A DNA stretch of 64,000 nucleotides, from positions 124,001 to 188,000 of the forward strand of contig NZ_JAKGBI010000001.1 in assembly GCF_021530565.1 (NCBI RefSeq), given 5' to 3'. Positions 13,817 through 23,341 of the stretch are shown piece after piece. Position 1 is the first letter of the stretch; each line of letters opens with the position of its first letter. Origin of the DNA: Pseudoalteromonas sp. SMS1 (GTDB lineage Bacteria; Pseudomonadota; Gammaproteobacteria; Enterobacterales; Alteromonadaceae). A model generated the notes under the pieces. The model saw only the letters and a list, made by a program, of their open reading frames with translations, was not told where the DNA came from and did no database searches. The position numbers were made by a program, and so were the translations under genes.

Positions 13817-15895
13817 TTAATTTATTCGATACACGTCTAAGTCATCAAAATGGATTTCACTATCAACTTGCCACTTTGTTGAGTACAAGTAGATTTGTAC
13901 AACATGCCCTGCGGTATTTGGCACTGTAAACTCTAAAGTTATCGGCGCCCAATCTCTGCTGTTAGTCACTACTTGGGCAATCGATTGCTTACTCGTTGCG
14001 TCATAAACCATTACGCGGCCATTTGCATCTCCAGAGAATACTCTAGCCATTGACTCTAATCTGTATGTTGCACCCGGTTCATAGTCAAAAACTTTTTGGG
14101 CAACTTGCCACCCGTAAGTTGGTTTATTCCTTACCGTTAACCCCTGTGAACCACTAAAAGCACTGTTCGGGCTCAGAAATACGGTATCAGGCGTTGACTG
14201 CCAATGTCTCCAGCCTTCGGGTAATGCATTGGCTAACACCACATCAAATGGTTGTTGATACACTTTATAACCTTTTATAAGCTGCGCAATTGCCCCCATA
14301 TAATATCGTTGGCCGACACCTTGTATTGCCTCATATATAGGCGTTAATTTATCTTCTGAGTCATGATAAATACTGGGTTTAAATTCTGCTAATTGCATCC
14401 ACCACCTCAAAGACGTTAGAGATTCAGAGGCATAGCACTTATTGACATGCATACTAAAATTGTCACAGTGAGAAATCATAAAATCCGCAGTATTTGCGAA
14501 GTAAGTCATTTCCGCTTTATTAAATCCAACGCCTGCTTTATAACTACTCACCGCTGCGGCAACATCCAAATTTCCGTGACTAGTATCTTCTGTACCTGTC
14601 CAGTTGAATCCATCGCTAATTGTGTCTTTGTCTGTAAGTATGCTCCAGTAGCTCCATTCATATTTATTTTTTTGCAAACCTGCATTTGTTTGATAGTGCC
14701 CCAGTGCTAAACTACTTTTAAACGCGTTTATTAACGCTTGCGCCATATATTTGTGATGCGGATCACTGCCTTCGATTTGAGCGAGTTCTGCATAAGTGCG
14801 CTGTAACGCTAGATATTGGTTATGGGGTAAAGACTGTCCGGGCTTACGGCTAGACGAATCGTCTGCAAATAAATAAACTAGGTGGCCACTTAATGTACTG
14901 TACAAGTCTTTTTCCCATTTAGGGAAAGTATGATTAATCAAAAAGTCATAGTAGTTATCTGATGCGTGGCTAAATTGCGAACCCAACCGCCCTGTCCTAG
15001 CCAGTTTAATGAATTTCGCCATAGGTGCTGTGATCATGCCATCATGTACGAGGTATTCTCTCCATGACTTAACCCGAATATTGTCAAAATGCACAGTACA
15101 ATTTTTGCGATAATCCGATGCATACAGCCTAACTTGAACATCATTTTTTGGTTTCGACGGCGTAATAAAGTCAGCAATGTAATACTGATAACTCTGGGAA
15201 TCGATGTACTTATTCAGTAGTACTTTTCTATCTGTAAAATCATAAACTTGAACTAGACCCCGAACACCTGCGTCGCAATTCTCAATCTTCGCATGAAAAT
15301 TAATTTGGTATTTACTGTTTGGATCGAAATTCGAATCGGGTTTGTATGGGTTGGTTAAAGGTGATTGCAGAACATGCCAGCGATTTGTTTGTGGTGCTGT
15401 TTTAACCGTAAAGGCTGCGGTGCTTTTTCCATCTTCTACTTTATCAGCGGTATTCCTATATGCTGTGGCCGAAGTTGACTGCCAGCGTTTCCAATTCGCT
15501 GGCAATGTGCTGTCTTGCGAGTCAGCTAATTCTGCACCGAAATTTTGAATTGCATCGATGGAATAGACCCATTCGCCCCATCCATCATATCCATCTTTGC
15601 CCATACCAGTATTGTCTTTTGCAAGGGCCAATGTTTTATCGACACGAGAAACAAACACATCTAAGTATTTCTGATTTTTTGTGCCCAAGTACATTTCGAT
15701 CAGTGCATCTAAGTAGTAGGCTTCTGCCCAAGCTAAATTACTTGAACGACTGAAACTATCTGGGTACTGGGCCTGATATTGTTCACTGATTAAGTCAAAT
15801 TTATCGGCCCATTCACTTTGGGTGTATTGCGCATTTGCGTTACATGCACCGAGTAGCAAGATCGATAGTGACGCTTTTTTTACTATCTGCTTCAT
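13817..15895 (-). CDS. Secreted protein with two related beta-sandwich modules around a helical domain, unknown function (692 aa)
   Basis: A signal peptide (SLSILLLGACNANA) is followed by a helical region, a first module starting LPANWKRWQST (about residue 130-270), a large helical central domain (about 280-550) and a second module starting LPEGWRHWQST (about 560-690). Both modules end in H-F-D-[DN]-[IL]-x-V, typical of carbohydrate-binding-like jelly rolls. The helical part resembles an alpha/alpha-toroid as in polysaccharide lyases and epimerases, so a polysaccharide-active secreted protein is plausible, but no catalytic family is recognised. It is transcribed with or after the Rieske oxygenase gene upstream (190-bp gap). 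Confidence 0.7.
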   Translation of the reverse strand: MKQIVKKASLSILLLGACNANAQYTQSEWADKFDLISEQYQAQYPDSFSRSSNLAWAEAYYLDALIEMYLGTKNQKYLDVFVSRVDKTLALAKDNTGMGKDGYDGWGEWVYSIDAIQNFGAELADSQDSTLPANWKRWQSTSATAYRNTADKVEDGKSTAAFTVKTAPQTNRWHVLQSPLTNPYKPDSNFDPNSKYQINFHAKIENCDAGVRGLVQVYDFTDRKVLLNKYIDSQSYQYYIADFITPSKPKNDVQVRLYASDYRKNCTVHFDNIRVKSWREYLVHDGMITAPMAKFIKLARTGRLGSQFSHASDNYYDFLINHTFPKWEKDLYSTLSGHLVYLFADDSSSRKPGQSLPHNQYLALQRTYAELAQIEGSDPHHKYMAQALINAFKSSLALGHYQTNAGLQKNKYEWSYWSILTDKDTISDGFNWTGTEDTSHGNLDVAAAVSSYKAGVGFNKAEMTYFANTADFMISHCDNFSMHVNKCYASESLTSLRWWMQLAEFKPSIYHDSEDKLTPIYEAIQGVGQRYYMGAIAQLIKGYKVYQQPFDVVLANALPEGWRHWQSTPDTVFLSPNSAFSGSQGLTVRNKPTYGWQVAQKVFDYEPGATYRLESMARVFSGDANGRVMVYDATSKQSIAQVVTNSRDWAPITLEFTVPNTAGHVVQIYLYSTKWQVDSEIHFDDLDVYRIN

Positions 15896-16084
15896 AAAGT
15901 ATCCTTTTATTAATGGTTATATTTCAACCGATTATATTACCTTAAAGTGAATACTTTAAAAGCGGCACGCCAATTTTGAGCGCATAGCCCAGTTATCGCC
16001 TTGGACGCAGCTTGAATTGGAGGTAGCGAATGCCTTGATATTAAGCGTCATCTTCATGTTAACGATCCCATCAACCTGTTTAGC

Positions 16085-17269
16085 CTACTCCCCATTCCCG
16101 CTCTCACTCAAAAATAACTGTGCCTTGGGCGCTTCATAAAAGTCGCTGATAGGCGTGTTAAACAGTCGATTTGCTAAAAATTGATGAAAGTCGACAACAA
16201 CCTTTTCCATCGTAACCAGTTTTCCGCCTCGGGCCCGAGTTGAAGCCATGCCTCGCTGAACACGCTCGCAAATAGCTTTATCCTCAGCAAAAAATGCATC
16301 GACAAAAGCTTTTTCCGCCTTATCTTCAGTACTGACCTTCACATTTGAAATGCCTGCTGATCGAACGATACACCGCTCGCTATCTACCGGCAAAACTTGA
16401 ATCCATGATAGACTCTCAGAGGTAAGTATCCCTACAAACGATGGAGGAATTGATATTAAAACATAGTTATCAAATACTTTTGGATAACTTCCTCTGAACC
16501 ACTTGGTGAGCGAGCTTGAGGTGTCTTTCATCTCTCCTCCTGTCAAGGCCCATTCGGCGTAGCCTGCAATGTCAAAAGCTTGTCTGGTTGGGGTGACGGT
16601 TTCAAGCGTCGCCTTGTGTACTTTGAATAAGTGATAACTTTCCATGGCATTTTCCATAGCAAGTTTCCAATTTGCATCCCAGTGTTCAAGCTTATCCGAA
16701 CGATAGCCATGTTCAAATTTAGCTAGTTCGAAGTGGTGTATGTAATCATCAATACCTTCAAGGCGATTTAACAGCGAATTAGTTGGCTCACCAAGGTGAA
16801 TAAACAGCATGCCGTGCCAACTTTCAAGATGAAATTGCAAGAGGCAATGGGCCTGTTTATCGATATTCACATTGCCCGTAAATGGCGCACCTTTGAAAGT
16901 CCCTTCATCTGAGTATGTCCAAGCATGATATGGACAAACGATGTTTTTCTCCACATTACCGAAGCCTTCATCGAGTAACATAGTCCCTCGATGACGACAC
17001 ACGTTTGACAGCGCGCGGACAGCACCATCTTGACCTCGGAGAATCACAATGGGCTCACCGGCTAATGTAAAGGCAAAATAGTCTCCTGTGTGATTTATTT
17101 CTTGTTCGCTGACAATGAAGACCCATTCGTTTTTGAATATTTTCTCCATTTCAAGATCATGGATATCTTCATCTTTATACACCGCAAAAGGCAACGAGTA
17201 GGCTTCCTCAATCGGAGCCTGAGCCACGTTTGCGTACTCAGCCATGAGTGGCGATGAATGCTTAGTCAT
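16085..17269 (-). CDS. Rieske non-haem iron oxygenase, alpha subunit
   Basis: The N-terminal Rieske [2Fe-2S] domain has Cys91-x-His93 (VCRHRG) and Cys112-x2-His115 (CPYHAW). The C-terminal catalytic domain has the iron site Glu210-x2-His213-x4-His218 (MESYHLFKVH). The residue bridging the two metal centres is Glu, as in carnitine monooxygenase-type enzymes, rather than the usual Asp, which hints at the quaternary-amine-oxidising branch; the substrate is not known. I chose ATG 17269 (394 aa), which has an AGG-type ribosome site; a GTG at 17290 would add seven residues. No reductase or ferredoxin gene is adjacent, so electrons must come from elsewhere. Confidence 0.85.
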   Translation of the reverse strand: MTKHSSPLMAEYANVAQAPIEEAYSLPFAVYKDEDIHDLEMEKIFKNEWVFIVSEQEINHTGDYFAFTLAGEPIVILRGQDGAVRALSNVCRHRGTMLLDEGFGNVEKNIVCPYHAWTYSDEGTFKGAPFTGNVNIDKQAHCLLQFHLESWHGMLFIHLGEPTNSLLNRLEGIDDYIHHFELAKFEHGYRSDKLEHWDANWKLAMENAMESYHLFKVHKATLETVTPTRQAFDIAGYAEWALTGGEMKDTSSSLTKWFRGSYPKVFDNYVLISIPPSFVGILTSESLSWIQVLPVDSERCIVRSAGISNVKVSTEDKAEKAFVDAFFAEDKAICERVQRGMASTRARGGKLVTMEKVVVDFHQFLANRLFNTPISDFYEAPKAQLFLSESGNGE

Positions 17270-17321
17270 ATTTTTTACCTGCTGGTCCACTTTATATTTT
17301 ATAACTCGCTGATTTTTTTTA

Positions 17322-17354
17322 CTTTAAACATTTTACTTAGTACAGTGTTTAAAG
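17322..17354. promoter_or_regulatory. 9-bp inverted repeat upstream of the Rieske gene
   Basis: CTTTAAACA (17322-17330) and TGTTTAAAG (17346-17354) form a perfect inverted repeat with a 15-bp spacer. It lies just upstream of the oxygenase start and overlaps the stop codon of the next upstream gene. No T-run follows on the minus strand, so an operator is likelier than a terminator. Confidence 0.35.
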
Positions 17355-20300
17355 GGCATCACCATTTAAAATACCGTCTAAATTATTGTCTAATGCAGCT
17401 TGCCACCCCTTACCCGGCAGGGTGCAAGTAAACGTTAAACTATTTCCTTGCTGCGACCCGATAGTCAATAATTGCTCTGCGGTAATACGGTTTTCAAATG
17501 CTCTATCGCTTCTGTAGTTTTTTTCAGTATGGTCAAAAAGGTATCCTCGGGTCTGATTGTCCACAACTCCCAACACAATCAGATCACATTCTGTGACCCG
17601 CCCTCCCAAGAGCTTTGAGACAAATGGCGTACTTGCTCTTTGTTCAAACAGCAAAATTCTCGGTTTGACTGTGTCTAATGTGTGTTCTGTAAGTGTAATT
17701 TGTTGACCTACAATGGGGGCTAAATCATTATCAAATTCCATCATGTAATCGACTAAGCCCTGCCGTGTTCTCTCATCAGGAATGCCTATTTCCCCAACAT
17801 TAAAATGACAGCCATATCTTTCATCGGCACCCTCTGGACAACCTTGTTCGCCATTGTCGAATACCCCGCCTTTGAGAAAGTTTAGCAGTTGATCCGTTGC
17901 GCCATCATGCAAGAAACCAAAGCCACGGATTTGATCTCCTTGATGTGTTTTGGTGTGGGAAGGTAAAAAGCCCTCACGATCGGGTAAACCGAACATACCA
18001 ACACGTGTATACAAATTTCTTAATTGCGGCACTTTCAAAATTTGAATTTCTCCCCCATGTGCGATTTCCCCACGGCTTCCATAAAACCCTTGCGCATGAT
18101 CAACACCATGGCAGCCTGCACAATTAACGCCATCCACATTATCGCCATTTAATGAAGTGTCTTGCGCCGCGCCATCAGAGCGCCGCTCACCATGAAAGAA
18201 CTGTTCACCCACAAGCGCAGAAGATGACAATGAATTGTCTAAATTTCTGATTGGATTCGGTGGTAACGCGACTTTAAGCATAAAATCGGCAAACTTATCC
18301 ATATCTTGCTCCAATTGCTTAACGTCGACCGACTTTGCTTCCGCCTCTACGGACTTTGGCAATACAATATCAAGACCCATTAACCCTTCGAAGGCAACAA
18401 TAAAGTTTTTAAAAGATGTGCGTTCATCTAAAGTTTGGGCAATATCATCACCAAAGTATCCAATTGAGCGGTCACCCCGCCAATGCATATGACCATGATG
18501 CTGCATGCCTCTTAAAGTTTGTGTCCCCATCGGGCCTTTCATTGATGCAAAGCTACGCTCATCACCATTGCCGTTGATGATTTCCAGAAGCTGGCAACTT
18601 TCTTCGTCAGGACCCACTAACAAACACCCTAACTCCGATAAGTTTTGGGTTGGAAACGGTTGCGGGTTTTTTTCATTTTTTGCGTCGGGGTTACCAAGGT
18701 TCCAACTTAGGTGGTCTGTATCACCAAAAATATGGCAGCTAGCGCATGAAGACTCGCCATTTGACGAAGAGCGATTGGCATCATAAAGCATATGCCTACC
18801 TGCCATAAAGTCTTTTGGTTCAAGTGTCGGCATGGCGATTCGCTGACGTTCATCACCCGTTGTCAAACTTATATTGACAAGGCTATTATCGAATCGTGTA
18901 AAAACGTATAAAGAATTTTGATTTTCATTCAGCAAAATACCCGTTGGACCGCCATCGACAGACAAGTACTGCTCACTCGCGATTTTTGGATCAAACTCTT
19001 TACCTTCATTGTCCCAATACTGCTCACTAGTTAATTCATTCGTATCCAAGACGGCCACTTTATTAGAGCCTATGACGGCACTGTACAATCGCTTGCCATC
19101 AGCACTAACTTCAAGCTGCAACGGTGTGGACAAGCTATGCTGCTTGATTAACTCATTCCCTTTTAAATCTTCGTAATCTATATGCCTATTCAGGTGTCTA
19201 GGGAACACAGAGCCAGTTAACGGATTGATAACTGAAATACGGCTTTTTGCGATATTACCTTGCACAGTAGAACCGGTAAATTCTCCTGCCCCCTCAAACC
19301 GACTCGCATTATTTGCATCAGTATTGGATACAAACAAATCACCCGTAGTTGGGCTAACTGCAATATTAAACAAGGTCGTCCCTACATGCTTAAAGCTTGT
19401 GATAGCCTGATGCGTATTTGCATCAATCGCAAAAACGTCGTGATCCGGTAAGTGAAAACGTATGCCATTGGAAAAGTTACGCCCTTTTGTATCTTGCCAC
19501 TGTCCAGAGCGACGGTCATACTGCACAATCATACTTGTCCAAGGTTGATATTCACCTTCAGCATTTGTGCCTGGTGCAGTTCGACCGCCTGGAAGGTAGC
19601 CATCAGCGAGTCCCTTAGGTGATCTCACTTCATCCAATACTTTACAAGGTACAGCCCCGTACTCATCGTCTTCGAATCCAGGGCACATGACGGCTTCATG
19701 CACAGCAGTCGTTTGATTGCCAGAATGAAGTACAGCGGCATACACTGTTTCTTCATCCAAAGAAACCGCTAGACCTCTCAAAGTGTCGCCAAACATCGAG
19801 ATAACTTCTAGAGGCTTTCCGCCAAGGTTCTGGCCTAACGCTCTAGTATCAAAAACCCAAACATCAGCACGCCCTATTCCAGGTGTATCTAACATAGGAT
19901 CTCCTGCGCCTTTTACCTTTGCTAAGACTGGGTTTAATCGCTGCTGACCTCGGTGAGCAGTTGAAATGAACGCTTTGTTCTTTGCAAAAACGATGTCTCT
20001 TGGCTCATCACCAACCAATAGCGTACGCACAACACGTGCGGGTGAAAATGATAAATCGACAATACTTACTGAGTCAGATAGGTGGTTTACAACCCATGCC
20101 TGCTCATTGATAACCGCCACTGAAACAGGCTCTAATCCAACATGCACACTCTGCAAGCGTGTAACAATACCGTTATCTCCAATAGAGAATATCTCTAGCG
20201 TATTGTTGGAAGTGTTCGTCATCAACAGTTTTTTGCCGTCTGGCGTTTTTGCTAATGGCCTAACCGGGGCCGACTCAAAACCTACATAGTCCGATTCTCT

Positions 20301-20489
20301 TGCTGGAGGCTCGACCTTCACTGGTACCTCAGGTACCGACGGCGCCTCTGGCACAATCGGGGCGACGGGTACTATGGGGATAATCGGCGTGTGAGCACCG
20401 GCGTTGTCCAACTTACTATTTCCTCCGCAGCTAGCCAAAATCACCATATACAACAGGCCCATGAACTTGTTGTTCTTAACTCTTACCAC
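17349..20489 (-). CDS. Di-haem c-type cytochrome lipoprotein with beta-propeller-type repeats (1046 aa)
   Basis: A lipoprotein signal (VILASCGG, Cys about residue 21) and a Pro/Val-rich linker are followed by YVTN/beta-propeller-like repeats (about 50-560), seen as KLLMTNTSNNTLEIFSI, AWVVNHLSDSVSIVDL and similar. The C-terminal part carries two haem-binding CxxCH sites, CASCH (about residue 580) and CAGCH (about 788), as in MauG/cytochrome c peroxidase-like domains. The role is probably periplasmic or outer-membrane redox chemistry; the substrate is unknown. The GTG start at 20489 has an AAAGGTG ribosome site. The adjacent oxygenase gene begins about 80 bp downstream, so the two may be co-expressed. 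Confidence 0.78.
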   Translation of the reverse strand: MVRVKNNKFMGLLYMVILASCGGNSKLDNAGAHTPIIPIVPVAPIVPEAPSVPEVPVKVEPPARESDYVGFESAPVRPLAKTPDGKKLLMTNTSNNTLEIFSIGDNGIVTRLQSVHVGLEPVSVAVINEQAWVVNHLSDSVSIVDLSFSPARVVRTLLVGDEPRDIVFAKNKAFISTAHRGQQRLNPVLAKVKGAGDPMLDTPGIGRADVWVFDTRALGQNLGGKPLEVISMFGDTLRGLAVSLDEETVYAAVLHSGNQTTAVHEAVMCPGFEDDEYGAVPCKVLDEVRSPKGLADGYLPGGRTAPGTNAEGEYQPWTSMIVQYDRRSGQWQDTKGRNFSNGIRFHLPDHDVFAIDANTHQAITSFKHVGTTLFNIAVSPTTGDLFVSNTDANNASRFEGAGEFTGSTVQGNIAKSRISVINPLTGSVFPRHLNRHIDYEDLKGNELIKQHSLSTPLQLEVSADGKRLYSAVIGSNKVAVLDTNELTSEQYWDNEGKEFDPKIASEQYLSVDGGPTGILLNENQNSLYVFTRFDNSLVNISLTTGDERQRIAMPTLEPKDFMAGRHMLYDANRSSSNGESSCASCHIFGDTDHLSWNLGNPDAKNEKNPQPFPTQNLSELGCLLVGPDEESCQLLEIINGNGDERSFASMKGPMGTQTLRGMQHHGHMHWRGDRSIGYFGDDIAQTLDERTSFKNFIVAFEGLMGLDIVLPKSVEAEAKSVDVKQLEQDMDKFADFMLKVALPPNPIRNLDNSLSSSALVGEQFFHGERRSDGAAQDTSLNGDNVDGVNCAGCHGVDHAQGFYGSRGEIAHGGEIQILKVPQLRNLYTRVGMFGLPDREGFLPSHTKTHQGDQIRGFGFLHDGATDQLLNFLKGGVFDNGEQGCPEGADERYGCHFNVGEIGIPDERTRQGLVDYMMEFDNDLAPIVGQQITLTEHTLDTVKPRILLFEQRASTPFVSKLLGGRVTECDLIVLGVVDNQTRGYLFDHTEKNYRSDRAFENRITAEQLLTIGSQQGNSLTFTCTLPGKGWQAALDNNLDGILNGDAL

Positions 20490-20513
20490 TTTTACACCTT
20501 TATATTTTCACAC

Positions 20514-20553
20514 TGACAATTTACAGACTAGATCAGATGCATGTAAATTGTCA
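20514..20553. promoter_or_regulatory. Candidate operator: 12-bp perfect inverted repeat
   Basis: TGACAATTTACA (20514-20525) and TGTAAATTGTCA (20542-20553) are perfect inverted repeats separated by 16 bp, 25-64 bp upstream of the cytochrome lipoprotein start. Half-sites TGTAAATT recur at about 20682 and 21318. The position and symmetry suggest a regulator site; the regulator is unknown. Confidence 0.45.
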
Positions 20554-21810
20554 ATTTGAAAATCTAAGATATCAACCCGAAAATTTTTGTACCTTTATAC
20601 TGCTTTCTGCGCAATAATAAACAGAAGGCAACTAAGGTTAGGGTCTAAAAATGCATTCGCAAAGATTGGATAAATCTGGCATGTAAATTTATAAGGAGTG
20701 TGACTTATCAATAATACGCCTTATATTGTCACGTTGAAAATATATAGATAAGATAGTACGCTTGGTTACATAAAAATACCTATGCCTATCGTACGACGCT
20801 ACGGTAGCAGGCGATGTTGTAGTATCCCTATTAAGCTGAAGTAGGCTAGCCATTTAGTCAGTATTGATGGTTTACCTTAAATGAACTGTGCGATCAGGAT
20901 TGTTTAAATATCGATCACTACATAGCCAGAGTAGATATATAAGCGGATAAAAGATAGATTATAAAAAAGTACAAGTAACTTACATTTGAAAAAGTATTAT
21001 TGGTTTTTTATCTATTCAGCACAAATAAAAATGACCTTTTTTTGTATACTTTTTAATACAAACCTGAGTTAGTTCCTATTTAAGATCTATTTTTATTCTG
21101 AGGGAAACATGTATATTCACACATTTACGTTACGCATTATAGGAACTAATACAGTGCAATACCTAATAAAGGTAAATTAAAAAATGACACAGCATAAAGC
21201 CAATATTAGGCCCATTTTAATGACTTATAAGCGCGTAATTTCAGCTTTTATCGACATTTTTAGCCATATACCCGCTATTACTCTTGATTAAGTCTAAATT
21301 CGTAAAAAACACCAACATGTAAATTAAATGTAACTTATAAAAAGTCATTATTATCTAATTTGTGTATATACATCAGGCTTGTTATGAGCCACTCTCTCTT
21401 ACAAAAAAGGAAGTGAGATGACAAACGTCTGCTTTTAGAAGTATGCTACTGGCGAGCATCGTGCGCGTTATGCGTTACAAACAATGAACCAGTGCTTAAG
21501 TAGTGTATTAAAATTTTCAACAGTGTGTGTTTTGTATTTACGCAGCGAGTAATCACTGCTTCCTAATGAAAGTTAACCCAAACATAACACCGCATACCGT
21601 GGACACGTTGCTTTGGCGCAAAAGTGATAATTCGCATGAGTTGTTAAGAAATGACGTGCATCATCGGTATTATTGCACACGACAGACAGTGAGGGTTACT
21701 CAGACCCTAAGAATAGCCTGTGCTGGCATTGGCTACTATAGAATGGAAAAGGGCAGGCTTATGTCGTCGTGTATACATAGCGCTGCTAAGAGTGTGTGTA
21801 AGTTAGATTG
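20554..21810. other. 1.26-kb gene-poor AT-rich region
   Basis: No recognisable gene is present. It contains a long-range inverted repeat (21069-21149), scattered TGTAAATT half-sites, and a possible 35-codon frame at 21184-21291. A 94-codon frame at 21527-21811 has no ribosome site and atypical composition and is not called. The stretch may be remnants of lost genes or contain an untranslated RNA. Confidence 0.4.
21069..21149. repeat. 11-bp inverted repeat with 59-bp loop
   Basis: TTAGTTCCTAT (21069-21079) and ATAGGAACTAA (21139-21149) are perfect inverted repeats. The loop is AT-rich without coding capacity. It could be the stem of an RNA or the ends of a small mobile repeat. Confidence 0.35.
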
Positions 21811-21847
21811 AAAACGCCTAGCTTGTTTGCAATCTAGGCGTTTTTAT
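21811..21847. terminator. Bidirectional rho-independent terminator
   Basis: AAAACGCCTAG (21811-21821) pairs with CTAGGCGTTTT (21834-21844). A T-run follows on the plus strand and TTTTC on the minus strand. It ends asd transcripts on the minus strand. Confidence 0.8.
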
Positions 21848-21850
21848 TAT

Positions 21851-22960
21851 TTACCCCGTGATGATACGAAGCATTCTCCTCAGTGGCTCGGCAGCCCCCC
21901 ACAGTAGCTGATCACCCACTGTGAATGCACTAATGTATTTGTCGCCCATAGAAAGCTTTCTAATTCGCCCTATCGGAATATGCAATGAGCCTGTGACATT
22001 GACAGGTGAAAGCTCTAGCTCTGTTATTTCACGCTCATTTGGAATAACTTTTACCCATTCGTTATGTTCATCAAGGATCTTTTCAATTTCAGCAACGTCA
22101 ATATTTTCACGTAGCTTAATCGTCAAAGCTTGTGAATGGCATCGCATTGCACCCACTCTGACACATAATCCATCTACTGGAATAGGCTGCTTAGTCGAGC
22201 CTAAAATTTTATTTGCTTCAACTTCTGCTTTCCATTCCTCTTTGCTTTGACCTGATTCAAGTGGGACATCAATCCAAGGAATAAGGCTGCCAGCTAGTGG
22301 CACACCAAATTGGTCTTTTGGCAACGAATCTGATTTAAGTTTGTCAGCCACAAGCTTGTCAATTTCTAAAATCGCAGAAGACGGGTTTTCTAATTGGGTT
22401 TTTACGCTAGCATGGATCTCGCCCATTTGAGAAATAAGCTCACGCATATTACGCGCACCCGCACCGGAAGCAGCTTGGTAAGTCATTGGACTAACCCATT
22501 CGATCAAGTCTTTTTCGAACAATCCGCCTAGCGCTAACAACATTAAAGAAACGGTACAGTTACCGCCAACAAAGGTCTTCACGCCTTGCTCTAGACCTTG
22601 TTGAATCACATCTTTATTCACTGGGTCCAAAACAATAATACTGTCTGCAGACATTCGTAAGGCAGACGCTGCGTCGATCCAATAGCCTTCCCAGCCAGCA
22701 TCACGCAACGGTTGATACACCTCTCTGGTATAATCTCCTCCATGACAAGACACGATGATGTCCATTTTTTGTAAAGATGGAATATCAAAAGCACTACTAA
22801 GTGGTTTCGCTTGTCCACCATACGTAGGACCTGGTTGTCCAGCTTGCGATGTTGTAAAGAAATGCGCATTAAGATGAGAGAAATCATTCTCAGCTACCAT
22901 ACGCTCCATAAGAACAGAGCCGACCATGCCGCGCCAACCAATAAATCCAACGTTATTCAT
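21851..22960 (-). CDS. asd: Aspartate-semialdehyde dehydrogenase
   Basis: This enzyme reduces beta-aspartyl phosphate to aspartate semialdehyde with NADPH, the branch point to lysine, diaminopimelate, threonine and methionine; it is cytoplasmic. At 369 residues it has the length of the Gram-negative class. It shows the NADP-binding start [12 protein letters not shown], the catalytic Cys135 in [10 protein letters not shown], the [14 protein letters not shown] substrate loop and the acid/base His in MRCHSQAL. It is monocistronic, ending at a bidirectional terminator, with an 820-bp noncoding stretch upstream where its promoter must lie. I saw no lysine-riboswitch-like structure there. Confidence 0.96.
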   Translation of the reverse strand: MNNVGFIGWRGMVGSVLMERMVAENDFSHLNAHFFTTSQAGQPGPTYGGQAKPLSSAFDIPSLQKMDIIVSCHGGDYTREVYQPLRDAGWEGYWIDAASALRMSADSIIVLDPVNKDVIQQGLEQGVKTFVGGNCTVSLMLLALGGLFEKDLIEWVSPMTYQAASGAGARNMRELISQMGEIHASVKTQLENPSSAILEIDKLVADKLKSDSLPKDQFGVPLAGSLIPWIDVPLESGQSKEEWKAEVEANKILGSTKQPIPVDGLCVRVGAMRCHSQALTIKLRENIDVAEIEKILDEHNEWVKVIPNEREITELELSPVNVTGSLHIPIGRIRKLSMGDKYISAFTVGDQLLWGAAEPLRRMLRIITG

Positions 22961-23016
22961 TACATTACCCTTATTTTATTTAAAATTCTCATTGCGTGAG
23001 GGGTACGTCTAGACGT

Positions 23017-23288
23017 CTAAAGTAGCAAAATATATCCACCAGCTCTAGTACTTTTTGTAGCAATTTTAAAATCATTTAACTCTGGATGCGGTGGGGTACA
23101 CGGATACAGAAAAGCTACCCAGTCCGCATCGGCAATCACAACCCCTTGATCTCATTGTGGTAACCCGTCGAGTTTGCCGGTAACGCTTGAATGGCGTCAT
23201 ATTTGACCGCAATCCAGCAACCAAACAAACGAACGACCACAATGTGGAATAAACACAAATAACTGGGCGTGATTAGCCTTGCAACGAC
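23017..23288 (-). pseudogene. Possible decayed ORF or dispersed repeat with a homopolymer frameshift
   Basis: On the minus strand one frame reads about 48 sense codons (ending YHNEIKGL then TGA) and a second continues for about 40 (IADADWVAFLYPCTPPHPEL onward to TAG at 23017). The two join smoothly if one G is added to the GGGG run at 23142-23145, suggesting a single-base frameshift. There is no start codon or ribosome site at the 5' end, so this may be a gene fragment or an intergenic repeat that happens to be open. The family is unknown. Internal inverted repeats favour the repeat reading. Confidence 0.3.
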
Positions 23289-23318
23289 TTAATAAGGTAT
23301 GGGATTTTTGATATTAAA

Positions 23319-23341
23319 AAACCCCGCAAATAGCGGGGTTT
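23319..23341 (-). terminator. Orphan rho-independent terminator on the minus strand
   Basis: AAACCCCGC (23319-23327), loop AAATA, GCGGGGTTT (23333-23341) precede a run of six T on the minus strand. No ORF upstream on that strand (up to the receptor terminator at 23734) explains it, so an untranslated small RNA of roughly 100-300 nt ending here is possible. Confidence 0.6.

Noticed and set aside
13690..13929. 79-codon plus-strand frame crossing the end of the secreted module protein
   Set aside because: Overlaps the 3' end of a clear gene on the other strand and has no family or ribosome site.
21527..21811. 94-codon plus-strand frame in the gene-poor region
   Set aside because: No ribosome site, unusual Cys/His/Arg composition, no recognisable family, and it runs into a terminator stem.
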